DNA from: an uncultured Elusimicrobiales bacterium
GTDB taxonomy: Bacteria > Elusimicrobiota > Elusimicrobia > Elusimicrobiales > Elusimicrobiaceae
Assembly (NCBI GenBank): GCA_934662565.1
Contig: CAKUKI010000003.1
Coordinates: 124,001 to 188,000, forward strand
Length of the DNA: 64,000 bases
Direction: 5' to 3'
The notes below the pieces were generated by a model. The model was not told the DNA's origin. It ran no database searches and worked only from the letters and a program-made list of their open reading frames with translations. Shown piece after piece: positions 26,164-34,323 of this stretch; the first letter of the stretch is position 1, and the number at the start of each line of letters is the position of its first letter. Made by a program: the position numbers and the translations under genes.

Positions 26164-26292
26164 TACCTATTAATTAATTTTCTGATTTGTCTTAACTGGT
26201 ATGTTTTGGCGTGAAATAATCGTTTTAGCGGAGTGGTATTTTAAACTTGACTTCTAGGCCTAGAAGAAGCGGTAATGTGTATAGGATAGAAT

Positions 26293-26592
26293 ATGCCAAA
26301 CTATACACATTTAACCGCACGGGAATTAGAATATAAATGGCTAGAATTAATAGGCTGTCCTATACCGCCAATTGGGCGAAGTTTAGTTATTAAATACCTG
26401 TTATGGTATGAACAAGCCAAACGTGATAAGGTATGCGTGCAATATGTCCGCCGAATCCTCAATTTGAGTTTTTTATCTCCTAAAATTGTCCGTTCTATCT
26501 TAAACGGTACCCAACCGGCAGATTGCACCCTCAAAAAATTACTCTCAATAAAGTCCTCAAACTGGCAAGAACAAGAAAATTATATGAAATGA
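26293..26592 (+). pseudogene. Remnant of DUF2924-recombinase cassette (in-frame fusion)
   Basis: The 99-aa frame fuses the start of a DUF2924 protein (HLTARELEYKWLELIGCPIPP, then RSLVIKYLLWYEQA) directly to the last ~55 residues of the serine recombinase (KRDKVCVQYVRRILNLSFL). Both ends match 14506-16388, and upstream bases (gcggtaatgtgtata) are also shared. A deletion of about 1.6 kb removed the catalytic domain. The product is unlikely to be functional. Confidence 0.75.
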
Positions 26593-26595
26593 GAA

Positions 26596-27141
26596 TTATT
26601 TTTTGATAGATAAATATTTATTAAGATATTCTTCTATTTGTAGATAACGCAATACAGAAGAATTGCTTAAATCGTGAGTTTGTTTTAGTGCTTCTTTCCG
26701 TAAATCTCCAATAGCATCATGATATCGTTTATTAATAACGAGTTCCAAGTCAATGCCTGACTTTTTCAGATATTCTCTGGCACTTAATACAGATTTCAGA
26801 GCATCATATTTTGCCCCTTCTTTAGAAGATTTAACAATAGGGCTCCAAAGCATATAATGCTGGGAAAAATTGCCAAAATGTTCTTGGACATATTCTTGGT
26901 CTTTGGTAAATTTGTGAATGAAACGGTTTTCTGTATCGGGACGGCGTTTTCGTGGATCCACATACTGCAAACCATGAATATGGGCGGCAACTTCACAAAC
27001 ATAGATTTCTTTATTGATGATGTTCAACCCAATTACATCGATTTCAGTTTGATGGGGCCCTTTGACATTGTATTCTACAAATTCACATTTTTTGATATGT
27101 CGTAGCCATTCGCCGGTTATTTCTTCCGCAATATTATGCAT
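26596..27141 (-). CDS. Hypothetical protein, restriction-endonuclease-like fold
   Basis: 181 aa. Residues ~25-65 read GPHQTEIDVIGLN then EIYVCEVAAHIHGLQY, resembling the D...ExK strand pair of PD-(D/E)xK nucleases, but Ala stands where the catalytic Lys is expected. The C-terminal half is helical (LVINKRYHDAIGDLRKEAL). It occupies the same slot in element 2 (between recombinase 3' end and junction) as the ABC-3C operon in element 1, so a defence role is plausible. Family not identified. Confidence 0.55.
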   Translation of the reverse strand: MHNIAEEITGEWLRHIKKCEFVEYNVKGPHQTEIDVIGLNIINKEIYVCEVAAHIHGLQYVDPRKRRPDTENRFIHKFTKDQEYVQEHFGNFSQHYMLWSPIVKSSKEGAKYDALKSVLSAREYLKKSGIDLELVINKRYHDAIGDLRKEALKQTHDLSNSSVLRYLQIEEYLNKYLSIKK

Positions 27142-27215
27142 ACGATTTTCTCTCTTGAAAATTTTTTATATTGTAGCAATTTTTCCAAATCTATATGCAG
27201 TAGACGACTTCCTGC

Positions 27216-27366
27216 CCGGCCTTGTCAGCATAAATAGAGAAGATTTACAGAAAAGTAGAGAAATCAGCCAAATTTTGCATGCTGAAAGTCGTTTATAAAA
27301 AAATCCCCGTCGGGAGTTAACCACAACGGGGATTTATGCTAATTATTCAAAACTAAAATACGGAGT
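27216..27366. repeat. Element junction C at the intact tRNA-Asp
   Basis: The core 27345-27366 is identical to A and B. Bases 27361-27366 are the tRNA 3' end. The terminator ccccgtcggg...aacgggg (27304-27331) serves the tRNA on the - strand. The inverted pair GTCAGCATAAA (27225) / GCATGCTGAAAG (27278) is present as in the other junctions. Confidence 0.65.
27295..27331 (-). terminator. tRNA-Asp terminator
   Basis: On the - strand, CCCCGTTG...CGACGGGG forms the stem, followed by a T7 run (complement of 27297-27303). Copies accompany junctions A and B. Confidence 0.75.
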
Positions 27367-27435
27367 CGACGAGATTCGAACTCGCGGTCTCTGCCTTGAC
27401 AGGGCAGCGTGTTAACCAGGCTACACCACGACTCC
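27361..27435 (-). tRNA. tRNA-Asp (GTC)
   Basis: 75-nt cloverleaf: acceptor GGAGTCG/CGACTCC, anticodon stem CTGCC-CTGTCAA-GGCAG with anticodon GTC, T-loop TTCGAAT, discriminator G. No CCA is encoded. Its 3' end is the integration point of the element array. Confidence 0.95.
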
Positions 27436-27526
27436 AAACACTGCTTTCTTACTACACATATATTTTAACTTAATTTGGGCTGGTCCGTCAAACAAATTTT
27501 GTAAAAGTTTCTTTTGGCTTAAAATT

Positions 27527-28426
27527 TCAGCTAAATTTGCCCCACAAAATTTGTTCCAACTCCAGCGTAATGCCGTGTTTTTCTTTTACTTTTTGGCGCA
27601 CTTGGTCCATTAAGTTTTTAATATCTTCCGGCGTGGCACGGTTAAAGTTTACAATAAATCCGGCGTGCTTTTCGGATACTTTCGCCCCGCCAACGGACAG
27701 GCCGCGCAGGCCCGTATCGTCAATCAAGCGGGAAGCATAATCCCCCACCGGCCGCTTGAACACGCTGCCGGCCGACGGATATTCCAGCGGTTGTTTTTCT
27801 ATGCGTTTATGCAAAATAAAATTCCGGCTGGAGGTAAGTTCTTTGGCGTCCGCTTTTTGCAGTTTGAACGCCGCGGACAGAATAATAAAGTTTTCTATTC
27901 CTTCCACATGGCGGTAGGCGTGCGGAACCTCTTTTTTTAGTAGCGTAGCCGGCCGGCCTTCGCGGTCAATTACGTCAAAATATTCCAAGGTGTCAAAGGT
28001 TTCTTGCCCAAACGCGCCCGCGTTCATATAAACGGCTCCGCCGATACTGCCCGGTATGCCGGATAGTTTTTCAAGCCCCGCTAGTCCCGCGGCGGCGGAA
28101 AGTTCGCACGCTTTATCAAGCGCGGTGCCGGCTTCGGCGCGCACGGTGTCGCCCTCGCAAGTAATGCTATCCATGCGGCTGGTGGCGCAAACAATGCCGT
28201 TTAAGCCGCCGGAGCCTACCAAAATGTTGGAGCCAAACCCCAGTATGCGCAAGGGGATGTTGCCCGTATTGGCTAATTTTAATACAAAGCTCCAGTCTTC
28301 TTTTGTTTTGGGCAGCACCAACACTTCCGCATTTCCTCCGGTGCGGTAGGTGGTGTGGCGGCCCATGGGCTCGTTAAATAAACAATGTTCGCCAAAGAAA
28401 TTTTTTAATTCGTTTTTATAATCCAT
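27527..28426 (-). CDS. murB: UDP-N-acetylenolpyruvoylglucosamine reductase
   Basis: 299 aa. FAD-binding motifs: NEPMGRHTTYRTGG, LGFGSNILV, GIPGSIGGAVYMNAGAFG. Substrate-domain residues: YPSAGSVFKRP (catalytic Ser) and GLSVGGAKVSEKHAGFIVN, ending LELEQILWG. It reduces the enolpyruvyl group in the second step of peptidoglycan precursor synthesis. The first core gene right of the element array. Confidence 0.95.
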   Translation of the reverse strand: MDYKNELKNFFGEHCLFNEPMGRHTTYRTGGNAEVLVLPKTKEDWSFVLKLANTGNIPLRILGFGSNILVGSGGLNGIVCATSRMDSITCEGDTVRAEAGTALDKACELSAAAGLAGLEKLSGIPGSIGGAVYMNAGAFGQETFDTLEYFDVIDREGRPATLLKKEVPHAYRHVEGIENFIILSAAFKLQKADAKELTSSRNFILHKRIEKQPLEYPSAGSVFKRPVGDYASRLIDDTGLRGLSVGGAKVSEKHAGFIVNFNRATPEDIKNLMDQVRQKVKEKHGITLELEQILWGKFS

Positions 28427-28432
28427 AAACCG

Positions 28433-29128
28433 TTAAAAATTCAGGCCGATACCGCCTTGAAAGCCCTCGTTTCCGGCCGTTTTGGTGTAGGCACCGAACA
28501 GGTAGCCGAACGGAAACGGTTTTAAGCTGGCTCCTACCGTATAGCGCACGGAGTCATCATTGGAAGATAATTGGAAGGGCAGGTTTTTGGTTTCCATTTT
28601 GGCGTAATCATAGCCGACGCCCGCGTACGGAGTGAGGAACAAAAAGGAGAAAGAGGCCGTGGCGGAGGCGGAATAATGGTCCTGTTTGTACCAATCGGTG
28701 GAGCCGCGGTCGTAAAAAGCCATGGTGGAAACATCAATCACTTCCAATAGCTTAAACGAGTATTTTAACCCGCCGCCCAAAGACTTAAACCCGTTCATAT
28801 CGGTCCCGCGGGCCATGACGGTAATGCCCACTACAGGCAGTTTGGTTTCGGCGGTTAAAAAGCCGGTGTAAAGGTAATCTTCGTGCGAAATATGGTTAGA
28901 GTCGGAGGGTTTAATTGCGCTTACGCTGGCGCCGATATCAAAACCGGGGAAGGTGGCCCCTTTGGCGGTGTGGAAATCAGCCACGCCCACCATGGTGGCA
29001 ACGTCTTTGTTGTAGGCAGATAAATCGGAAGATGCGCTAATGTGGTTTCTAAAATCATCTCCCATATCGGTGGCGGCGGCGGGAAGCGCGCAAACCAAGG
29101 CAAAAAGCAAAGCGGACAGTTTTTTCAT
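28433..29128 (-). CDS. Outer membrane beta-barrel protein
   Basis: 231 aa from ATG 29128 with AGGAG upstream. Signal peptide MKKLSALLFALVCALPAAA, then alternating amphipathic strands (GFDIGASVSAI, LFLTPYAGVGYDYAK, YLFGAYTKTAG) ending GGIGLNF with C-terminal Phe, as expected for Bam-inserted barrels. Size suggests an 8-10-strand barrel. The specific function is unknown. Divergent from the phosphoglucomutase gene. Confidence 0.7.
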   Translation of the reverse strand: MKKLSALLFALVCALPAAATDMGDDFRNHISASSDLSAYNKDVATMVGVADFHTAKGATFPGFDIGASVSAIKPSDSNHISHEDYLYTGFLTAETKLPVVGITVMARGTDMNGFKSLGGGLKYSFKLLEVIDVSTMAFYDRGSTDWYKQDHYSASATASFSFLFLTPYAGVGYDYAKMETKNLPFQLSSNDDSVRYTVGASLKPFPFGYLFGAYTKTAGNEGFQGGIGLNF

Positions 29129-29221
29129 ATTAAAACTCCTGTTGATAAAATAAGTGACATATAATATGATAGAAAAAGAGAGCCCGTTTATCAACTGGGC
29201 CGCACAAAAGGGGAGGATTTT

Positions 29222-30763
29222 ATGGTTAGTGAATTGGCCGGAACGCTTACAAAACATAAATTAGATGTTGCCGCATTGAAAGATGCTTTTTATCATCCGC
29301 AGGGGGCTCCTGCGCCTGTTAAATTTGGTACTTCGGGCCACCGCGGGCAGCTGGGGACGGGCTTTTGCGCGTTGCACGCTAAAGCTATTGCGCAAGCCGT
29401 GGCGCGCTTACATAAGGAGCGCGGCATTACCGGCGCGGTGCTGGTGGGGGGCGATACCCGCGTGGTTTCCCGCGATACGGCTAATTTATGCGCGGAAGTT
29501 TTAGCCGCCAATAACATCCCTGTTATTTTGCCGGATATGCCGGTGCCTACACCGGTGTTTTCGTTTGAAATTTTAAGCGGCCGCGCAGTGGCTTGCTTAA
29601 ACGGAACGGCCAGCCATAATCCGCCGCAGGATATGGGGCTGAAATACAACCCCTCTAACGGCGGGCCGGCGGATGCGGAACTGACCGGACAAATTGAAAA
29701 ATACGCCAACGAGTATTTGCAAAATCCGGCCGCTATTCAAACAATGCCGCTGGAAGAAGCGCGCCAAAAAGGGCTCGTCAAATCCGCCGATGTGCTGACC
29801 CCGTATGTGACGGCGTTGGGGCGGATTATTGATTTTAAGGCGATTGCCAAATCCGGCATTAAAGCGGCTATTCACCCGCTGGGTGGCACCAGCTTGCCGT
29901 ATTATGAAGCCATTAAAAAGCAGTATCACTTGGATAATATGGAAATTGTGGATAAAACCCAAGACCCCACTTTTAGTTTTATTCCGTTGGACCACGACGG
30001 CAAAATTCGCATGGACCCGTCTTCCAAATATCCTATGTCCCCACTCATTAAACTGGTGGAAAGCGGCAAATATGCTTTTGCCGGAGCCAGTGACCCTGAT
30101 GCGGACCGCTTCGGCTGTGCGACCCAAGCGGGCGGATTAATTTCGCCCAACCATGCGTTGTGCGTCATGGCGGATTATTTGCTTAAACACCGTCGGGAAG
30201 GCAATTCTATCGGCCGCACCTTGGGCACCACGGCCCTGCTGGACCGTCTGGCCGCCGCGCAAGGTGCCAAACTGGACGAAGTAAACGTGGGTTTTAAGTA
30301 TTTTGTACGCGGGTTGGCCCGCCGTAAATATGTGATAGCCGGAGAAGAAAGCGCCGGAATGTCCGTAAGCGGGTGGACGACGGAAAAAGACGGTATTTTA
30401 GCCGTTTGTCTGCTGCTTGAAATTATGGCTAAACAAGGGGATATTGCCCACTTGTATGACGGCCTAACCCAGTTGTACGGCACCCCCAGTTATACCCGGA
30501 TAGACGTGCCGACGGACGACGAAACCAAACACAAAATAAAAGCACTCAAAAAGACGGATTTTGCTAATCTGTATACGGTGGCGGGCGAGCGCGTCACGCA
30601 AGTGCGCGATACGGACGGCATTAAAATCTACTTACAGGCTTCTTGGTTTTTGGTGCGCCCTTCCGGTACGGAAAACATCTTAAAATTCTATGCGGAAACC
30701 TTTTTGGGAGAAGACCACTTGCAACGCATTGTGCAAGAAGGCCAAAAATTATTTAGTAAATAG
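29222..30763 (+). CDS. pgm: Phosphoglucomutase (alpha-D-glucose phosphate-specific)
   Basis: 513 aa. KFGTSGHRG N-terminal motif, catalytic serine loop TASHNPPQDMGLKYNPSNGG, metal loop DPDADRFGC, sugar loop GEESAGMSV and phosphate loop RPSGTENILK. It interconverts glucose-1-phosphate and glucose-6-phosphate for glycogen and envelope-sugar metabolism. It is slightly shorter than the 546-aa enterobacterial enzyme. GGGGAGG precedes ATG 29222. A terminator follows at 30780-30807. Confidence 0.9.
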   Translation: MVSELAGTLTKHKLDVAALKDAFYHPQGAPAPVKFGTSGHRGQLGTGFCALHAKAIAQAVARLHKERGITGAVLVGGDTRVVSRDTANLCAEVLAANNIPVILPDMPVPTPVFSFEILSGRAVACLNGTASHNPPQDMGLKYNPSNGGPADAELTGQIEKYANEYLQNPAAIQTMPLEEARQKGLVKSADVLTPYVTALGRIIDFKAIAKSGIKAAIHPLGGTSLPYYEAIKKQYHLDNMEIVDKTQDPTFSFIPLDHDGKIRMDPSSKYPMSPLIKLVESGKYAFAGASDPDADRFGCATQAGGLISPNHALCVMADYLLKHRREGNSIGRTLGTTALLDRLAAAQGAKLDEVNVGFKYFVRGLARRKYVIAGEESAGMSVSGWTTEKDGILAVCLLLEIMAKQGDIAHLYDGLTQLYGTPSYTRIDVPTDDETKHKIKALKKTDFANLYTVAGERVTQVRDTDGIKIYLQASWFLVRPSGTENILKFYAETFLGEDHLQRIVQEGQKLFSK

Positions 30764-30779
30764 TAGCCCCCAAAAAACG

Positions 30780-30815
30780 CCCTCCGGTGCCCACCCGTGC
30801 CGGAGGGTATTTTAT
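30780..30815 (+). terminator. Terminator after pgm
   Basis: CCCTCCGG (30780-30787) pairs with CCGGAGGG (30800-30807), then TATTTTATTT. Confidence 0.75.
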
Positions 30816-30881
30816 TTGCCCTTACATAAATTTAGTGGCGTGGTTTTTTGTGGGCGGCCCTAGTTTTGGTAAAATAAAATT

Positions 30882-31244
30882 ATGTTAAATTTTTTATATG
30901 TGGGCCTAGGCGGTTTTGCCGGAGCCGCTTTGCGTTATGGGGTGAGTGTTTTGGCGTCCGCGTTGGCGTGGCAAGGGCATTGGGGCACGTGGGCCGTCAA
31001 TGTACTGGGCAGTTTGGCTATCGGTTTTTGCGCGCCCTGTTTTGAAAATTCCGCCCATGCGGGCCGTTTGTTTCTGGTGGTGGGGGTGCTAGGCGGATTT
31101 ACTACTTTTTCCAGTTTTTCTTTAGATACGCTGGCGCTTTTCCAAAACCGTGGTTTTGGGCCGGCGGCGCTGAACGTGCTATTAAATGTAGGGGTTTGTT
31201 TGGTGGCGGTGTGGGCCGGTTTTAAGTTGCAAAAAATGTGTTAA
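30882..31244 (+). CDS. crcB: Fluoride ion channel CrcB/FluC
   Basis: 120 aa, four membrane helices. Signatures: GGFAGAALRYGVS, the polar-track Asn in WAVNVLGSLAIGF, and GVLGGFTTFSSFS with the Phe-box. It exports fluoride as a dual-topology dimer. I found no fluoride-riboswitch pattern upstream. Confidence 0.9.
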   Translation: MLNFLYVGLGGFAGAALRYGVSVLASALAWQGHWGTWAVNVLGSLAIGFCAPCFENSAHAGRLFLVVGVLGGFTTFSSFSLDTLALFQNRGFGPAALNVLLNVGVCLVAVWAGFKLQKMC

Positions 31245-31260
31245 ATGCTTTTCCAATTAA

Positions 31261-31299
31261 AACGCGGGAGCCTTTTTTACAAGGCTCCCGCGTTTGTGT
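31261..31299. terminator. Bidirectional terminator between crcB and the REC-GGDEF gene
   Basis: AACGCGGGAGCC (31261-31272) pairs perfectly with GGCTCCCGCGTT (31283-31294) between convergent genes. Confidence 0.85.
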
Positions 31300-31318
31300 G
31301 CCTCAATGTGCCTTAAAA

Positions 31319-32251
31319 TTAAGCGGCGCGGCGGTCCATTACATAACAACTGCCTTTCGGTTGGCGTTTAGCCAAGCATTTCAGTTCACTGCCAATGTTG
31401 CTTACCATGGCAAAAGAAGTCAGCTGGCGTTGCGTATTATGCACAATGCCGATACCTATGGAAAGCAAGTTAAAGCGCTCGGCTTCTCCGCGGCGATTTA
31501 CGGAGTCCATAAACCCTTGCAGGCGGTCTTGTTCGTTGTAAAACAAGGGGGCGGTGGAGTCTAATTCTTGGGTGATTTGCCGGGCAATAGCCTCTGCTTT
31601 ATCCAGTGCGCAAACCACAATAAAATCATCTCCGCCAATGTGCCCCACAAAGGCGGTGGGGTCTTGCTGGGCAGCGCGTACGATAATGCCGGATACGGTA
31701 AGGAGTACATGGTCTCCGGCGGCAAAGCCGTATTTATCGTTATATGCCTTAAAATTGTTTAAGTCACAATACAGTACGGCAAATTTGCGTTGGGAGGCAA
31801 TTTCCTGCTCCACGCGGGCTTGTATGGAGGGGTTGCCCGGCAGGCGCGTTAAAGGGTTGCTGTCCATTTTTTGTTTGTTGCGTTTAAGGAGCAATTTTAC
31901 GCGGGCGACAATTTCTTCGCCGTCGGCGGGTTTGGTTAAATAGTCGTCAATATCCAATCCTAAGCCTTCCAGTTTGGTGGCTTTATCGGCCGCCGCGGTA
32001 AAAATGATAATGGGCGTGTGCAAATAGCCGGTGCGGCTGCGCACTTCGCGCACCACCTCAAAGCCGGTTTTGCGGGGCATTTCGTAATCCAAAATCAGCA
32101 AGTCGGGGTTTTCTTTGTAGGTTTTATCAATGGCTTCCTGCCCGTCTTGCGCTTCTATCACGCCGAAACCGGCATCTGTAAGCACTTCCGATACTAAAAA
32201 GCGAAGGGTAGCGGAATCATCCGCCAGTAAAATTTTTGCATTGGTTTCCAT
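31319..32251 (-). CDS. Response regulator with GGDEF-type output domain
   Basis: 310 aa from METNAKILL (ATG 32251); upstream Met codons lack support. The REC domain has the acidic pocket LADDSATLR, phospho-acceptor LLILDYEMP and Lys in YLTKPAD. The C-terminal GGDEF domain has YCDLNNFKAYND and the signature IGGDDF, where Asp replaces the usual Glu of GGDEF, so diguanylate cyclase activity is uncertain. It lacks an obvious RxxD I-site. Divergent from the antiporter gene. Confidence 0.8.
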   Translation of the reverse strand: METNAKILLADDSATLRFLVSEVLTDAGFGVIEAQDGQEAIDKTYKENPDLLILDYEMPRKTGFEVVREVRSRTGYLHTPIIIFTAAADKATKLEGLGLDIDDYLTKPADGEEIVARVKLLLKRNKQKMDSNPLTRLPGNPSIQARVEQEIASQRKFAVLYCDLNNFKAYNDKYGFAAGDHVLLTVSGIIVRAAQQDPTAFVGHIGGDDFIVVCALDKAEAIARQITQELDSTAPLFYNEQDRLQGFMDSVNRRGEAERFNLLSIGIGIVHNTQRQLTSFAMVSNIGSELKCLAKRQPKGSCYVMDRRAA

Positions 32252-32312
32252 AGTATGTATTAAATGAAATATTACTGTTTGGCGCAAGAGCAAATTTTCA
32301 TATAATAAATTT

Positions 32313-33542
32313 ATGACCTATGCCATTTTGTTTATCGGAGCTGTTTTATTTTTAGGGCAGGTATTTTCTTTCTTGTTTGAAAAAACCCGCCTGCCGGACG
32401 TTTTGCCCCTGATGTTATTAGGAATGTTCATCGGGCCGGTGTTGCACATTGTCACGCCGGATATGTTCGGTTCGGCCGGACAAATTTTTACCACTTTGGC
32501 ATTGATTGTGGTGTTGTTTAAGAGTGGGGTGAATTTTAACGTATCTGCCTTGCGCGGTACGGCGTTGCAGGGCGTATTGTTGGCTACCTGTATGTTTTTA
32601 GTGGCGGGCGCCGGTATTGCGTTTTGCACCTATTGGCTGTTGGATTTGCCGCTGCTGGCGGCGTGTGTAATCGGCGCGATTGCGGCCAGTAATTCTTCGG
32701 CGGTGGTCATTCCGTTATTAGGCAAACTCAACGTGGCCGATAATACCCGCACCGTACTATTTTTAGAGGCCAATTTGACCGGTGTGTATGCGATTGTGGT
32801 TTCTTTGGCGCTGATTGGCGTACTGGTGACAGGGGCTAAAGTATCGGCCGGAGGCATGTTGTTTGAGGTGGTCAAATCGTTTGCTATTGGCATTGGGTTT
32901 GCGTTTGTGGCCGGACTTTTTTGGATGAGTGTATTAAACCATATCCGCCGAATGGAAAATGCCGTATCTTTGACGTTTGCGTTTGTATTGTTGGTGTACG
33001 GCGCCACCAAACTGTTGGGCGGGGACGGCGCGATTGCCACCTTGGTATTTGGCATTGTGGCGGGTAATATCCGCGTGTTTAGCCGCTTGTGGCTGCATAA
33101 ATTTGAAATCAAAGGTTTTGCCTTAAATGCGGAGGAGCGCGTATTTTTTGATGAAGTGGAATTTATTTTCAAAACGCTCTTTTTTGTATATATGGGTATT
33201 TGTATGCGCGTGGGCGCGTGGGGCCCGGTGGCTGCGGGGTTATTAGTGGTACTGGTAAAATTTGTATTGCGTTTGCCGGTGGCCGATTTTTGCACCGCTA
33301 AAACCATGTCCCGCGGGGATACGGCCGTTTTGTGGGCCATGTGCCCCAACGGCCTTGTCAGCGCAGTGTTGGCGGCCATGGCGGCCCAGCAACTGCCCGC
33401 AGAAGGGAGCACGGTGCAAGATGTGGTATATGCGGTTATCTTTTTTGGTGTGATATTATCCAACTTGCTTTCTTTCCGTTTGCAGAAGGGCGGTTTACAG
33501 GGGTTTGTAAACAGTGCTTTTAGCAGGCATATTTCCCAATAA
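32313..33542 (+). CDS. Cation/proton antiporter (Na+/H+ exchanger superfamily)
   Basis: 409 aa, about 12 membrane helices. The family core appears as LPLMLLGMFIGP, the discontinuous-helix region AIAASNSSAVVIPLL, and GGDGAIATLVFGIVAGN. It exchanges Na+ or K+ for protons at the inner membrane; ion preference cannot be read from the sequence. No C-terminal regulatory (TrkA/USP) domain is present. Confidence 0.8.
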   Translation: MTYAILFIGAVLFLGQVFSFLFEKTRLPDVLPLMLLGMFIGPVLHIVTPDMFGSAGQIFTTLALIVVLFKSGVNFNVSALRGTALQGVLLATCMFLVAGAGIAFCTYWLLDLPLLAACVIGAIAASNSSAVVIPLLGKLNVADNTRTVLFLEANLTGVYAIVVSLALIGVLVTGAKVSAGGMLFEVVKSFAIGIGFAFVAGLFWMSVLNHIRRMENAVSLTFAFVLLVYGATKLLGGDGAIATLVFGIVAGNIRVFSRLWLHKFEIKGFALNAEERVFFDEVEFIFKTLFFVYMGICMRVGAWGPVAAGLLVVLVKFVLRLPVADFCTAKTMSRGDTAVLWAMCPNGLVSAVLAAMAAQQLPAEGSTVQDVVYAVIFFGVILSNLLSFRLQKGGLQGFVNSAFSRHISQ

Positions 33543-33627
33543 AAATAATTAAAACGCCGCGCAGCTTGGCGCGCCCTTTTTGTGCGTTCAAAACCACCCC
33601 AGCTTGGAGCGCTTGGGGCGGGGTTGG

Positions 33628-34323
33628 TTAAGGCTTATAAATAAAGGACAGTAAGTTTTGTTTAAGGTGGTCCCTGCGCCAAGAAAAAAACTGCTCCGCG
33701 TTGCCGCAGGTGCAAAAATCCGGCGCGTAAATGGCTTCATCGGTTAAGCCGGCTTCTTGCAGTTGGCGGCGGATTTCTAAACTTAAATCTATAAATAATT
33801 TTCCGTTTTGGCGCACCCAGCAGGTTTGCGGGAACTGTTGCGCGGTGTCTTCCTGTACTTCAAAACAGCATTTTTGAATGTGCGGGCCCAAAAACGCCTG
33901 CAACGGCCCTTTGGCACCCAATGCCTGCATTTCCAAGGCGGCTTGCTGCGGGAGCAACTGCGCTACCCCGCGCCACCCCGCGTGAACCAAGGCCACCAAA
34001 TCGGCCTCTTTATCCCATAAAAACAAGGGCACGCAATCGGCGGTTAGCACGGCGGCCCCAAAGCCTTTCGGGCGCAAAATCCAACCGTCCGCGTGGGGCA
34101 GCGGCGTGATTTTTTGCTGATTGGCGGCCTGTTCGGGCGAGAGGATGGTTAAAAGGTGGTCCCCATGTACTTGGTGCAAGCGCAAAATGCGGGAGGAGGG
34201 AATATCAAATTTTTCAAAAAAAGCATCTTGCGCGGGGCGCTCGCGCATATTACCGGCGTGGCGGGAAACAGTCCCGCCTACTACGCCCAGTGCCAGTAAT
34301 CGGGGGTCGGAATAAATTTTCAT
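33628..34323 (-). CDS. pgeF: Peptidoglycan editing factor (purine nucleoside phosphorylase YfiH family)
   Basis: 231 aa with the metal-site motifs RLHQVHGD, VLTADCVPLFL and ALVHAGWRGVA and the C-terminal CTCGN..FFSWRRD. PgeF proteins clear mis-incorporated amino acids from peptidoglycan precursors and also show purine nucleoside phosphorylase/deaminase activity. The start overlaps the murI stop by 4 nt, consistent with a wall-synthesis operon. Confidence 0.9.
   Translation of the reverse strand: MKIYSDPRLLALGVVGGTVSRHAGNMRERPAQDAFFEKFDIPSSRILRLHQVHGDHLLTILSPEQAANQQKITPLPHADGWILRPKGFGAAVLTADCVPLFLWDKEADLVALVHAGWRGVAQLLPQQAALEMQALGAKGPLQAFLGPHIQKCCFEVQEDTAQQFPQTCWVRQNGKLFIDLSLEIRRQLQEAGLTDEAIYAPDFCTCGNAEQFFSWRRDHLKQNLLSFIYKP

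Noticed and set aside
30815..30881. Fluoride riboswitch before crcB
   Set aside because: The conserved pseudoknot pattern of that aptamer is not present in the short intergenic region.
32630..33463. 277-aa reading frame antisense to the antiporter
   Set aside because: Low-complexity Thr/Ala/Pro composition typical of the antisense of a hydrophobic gene; no ribosome site.
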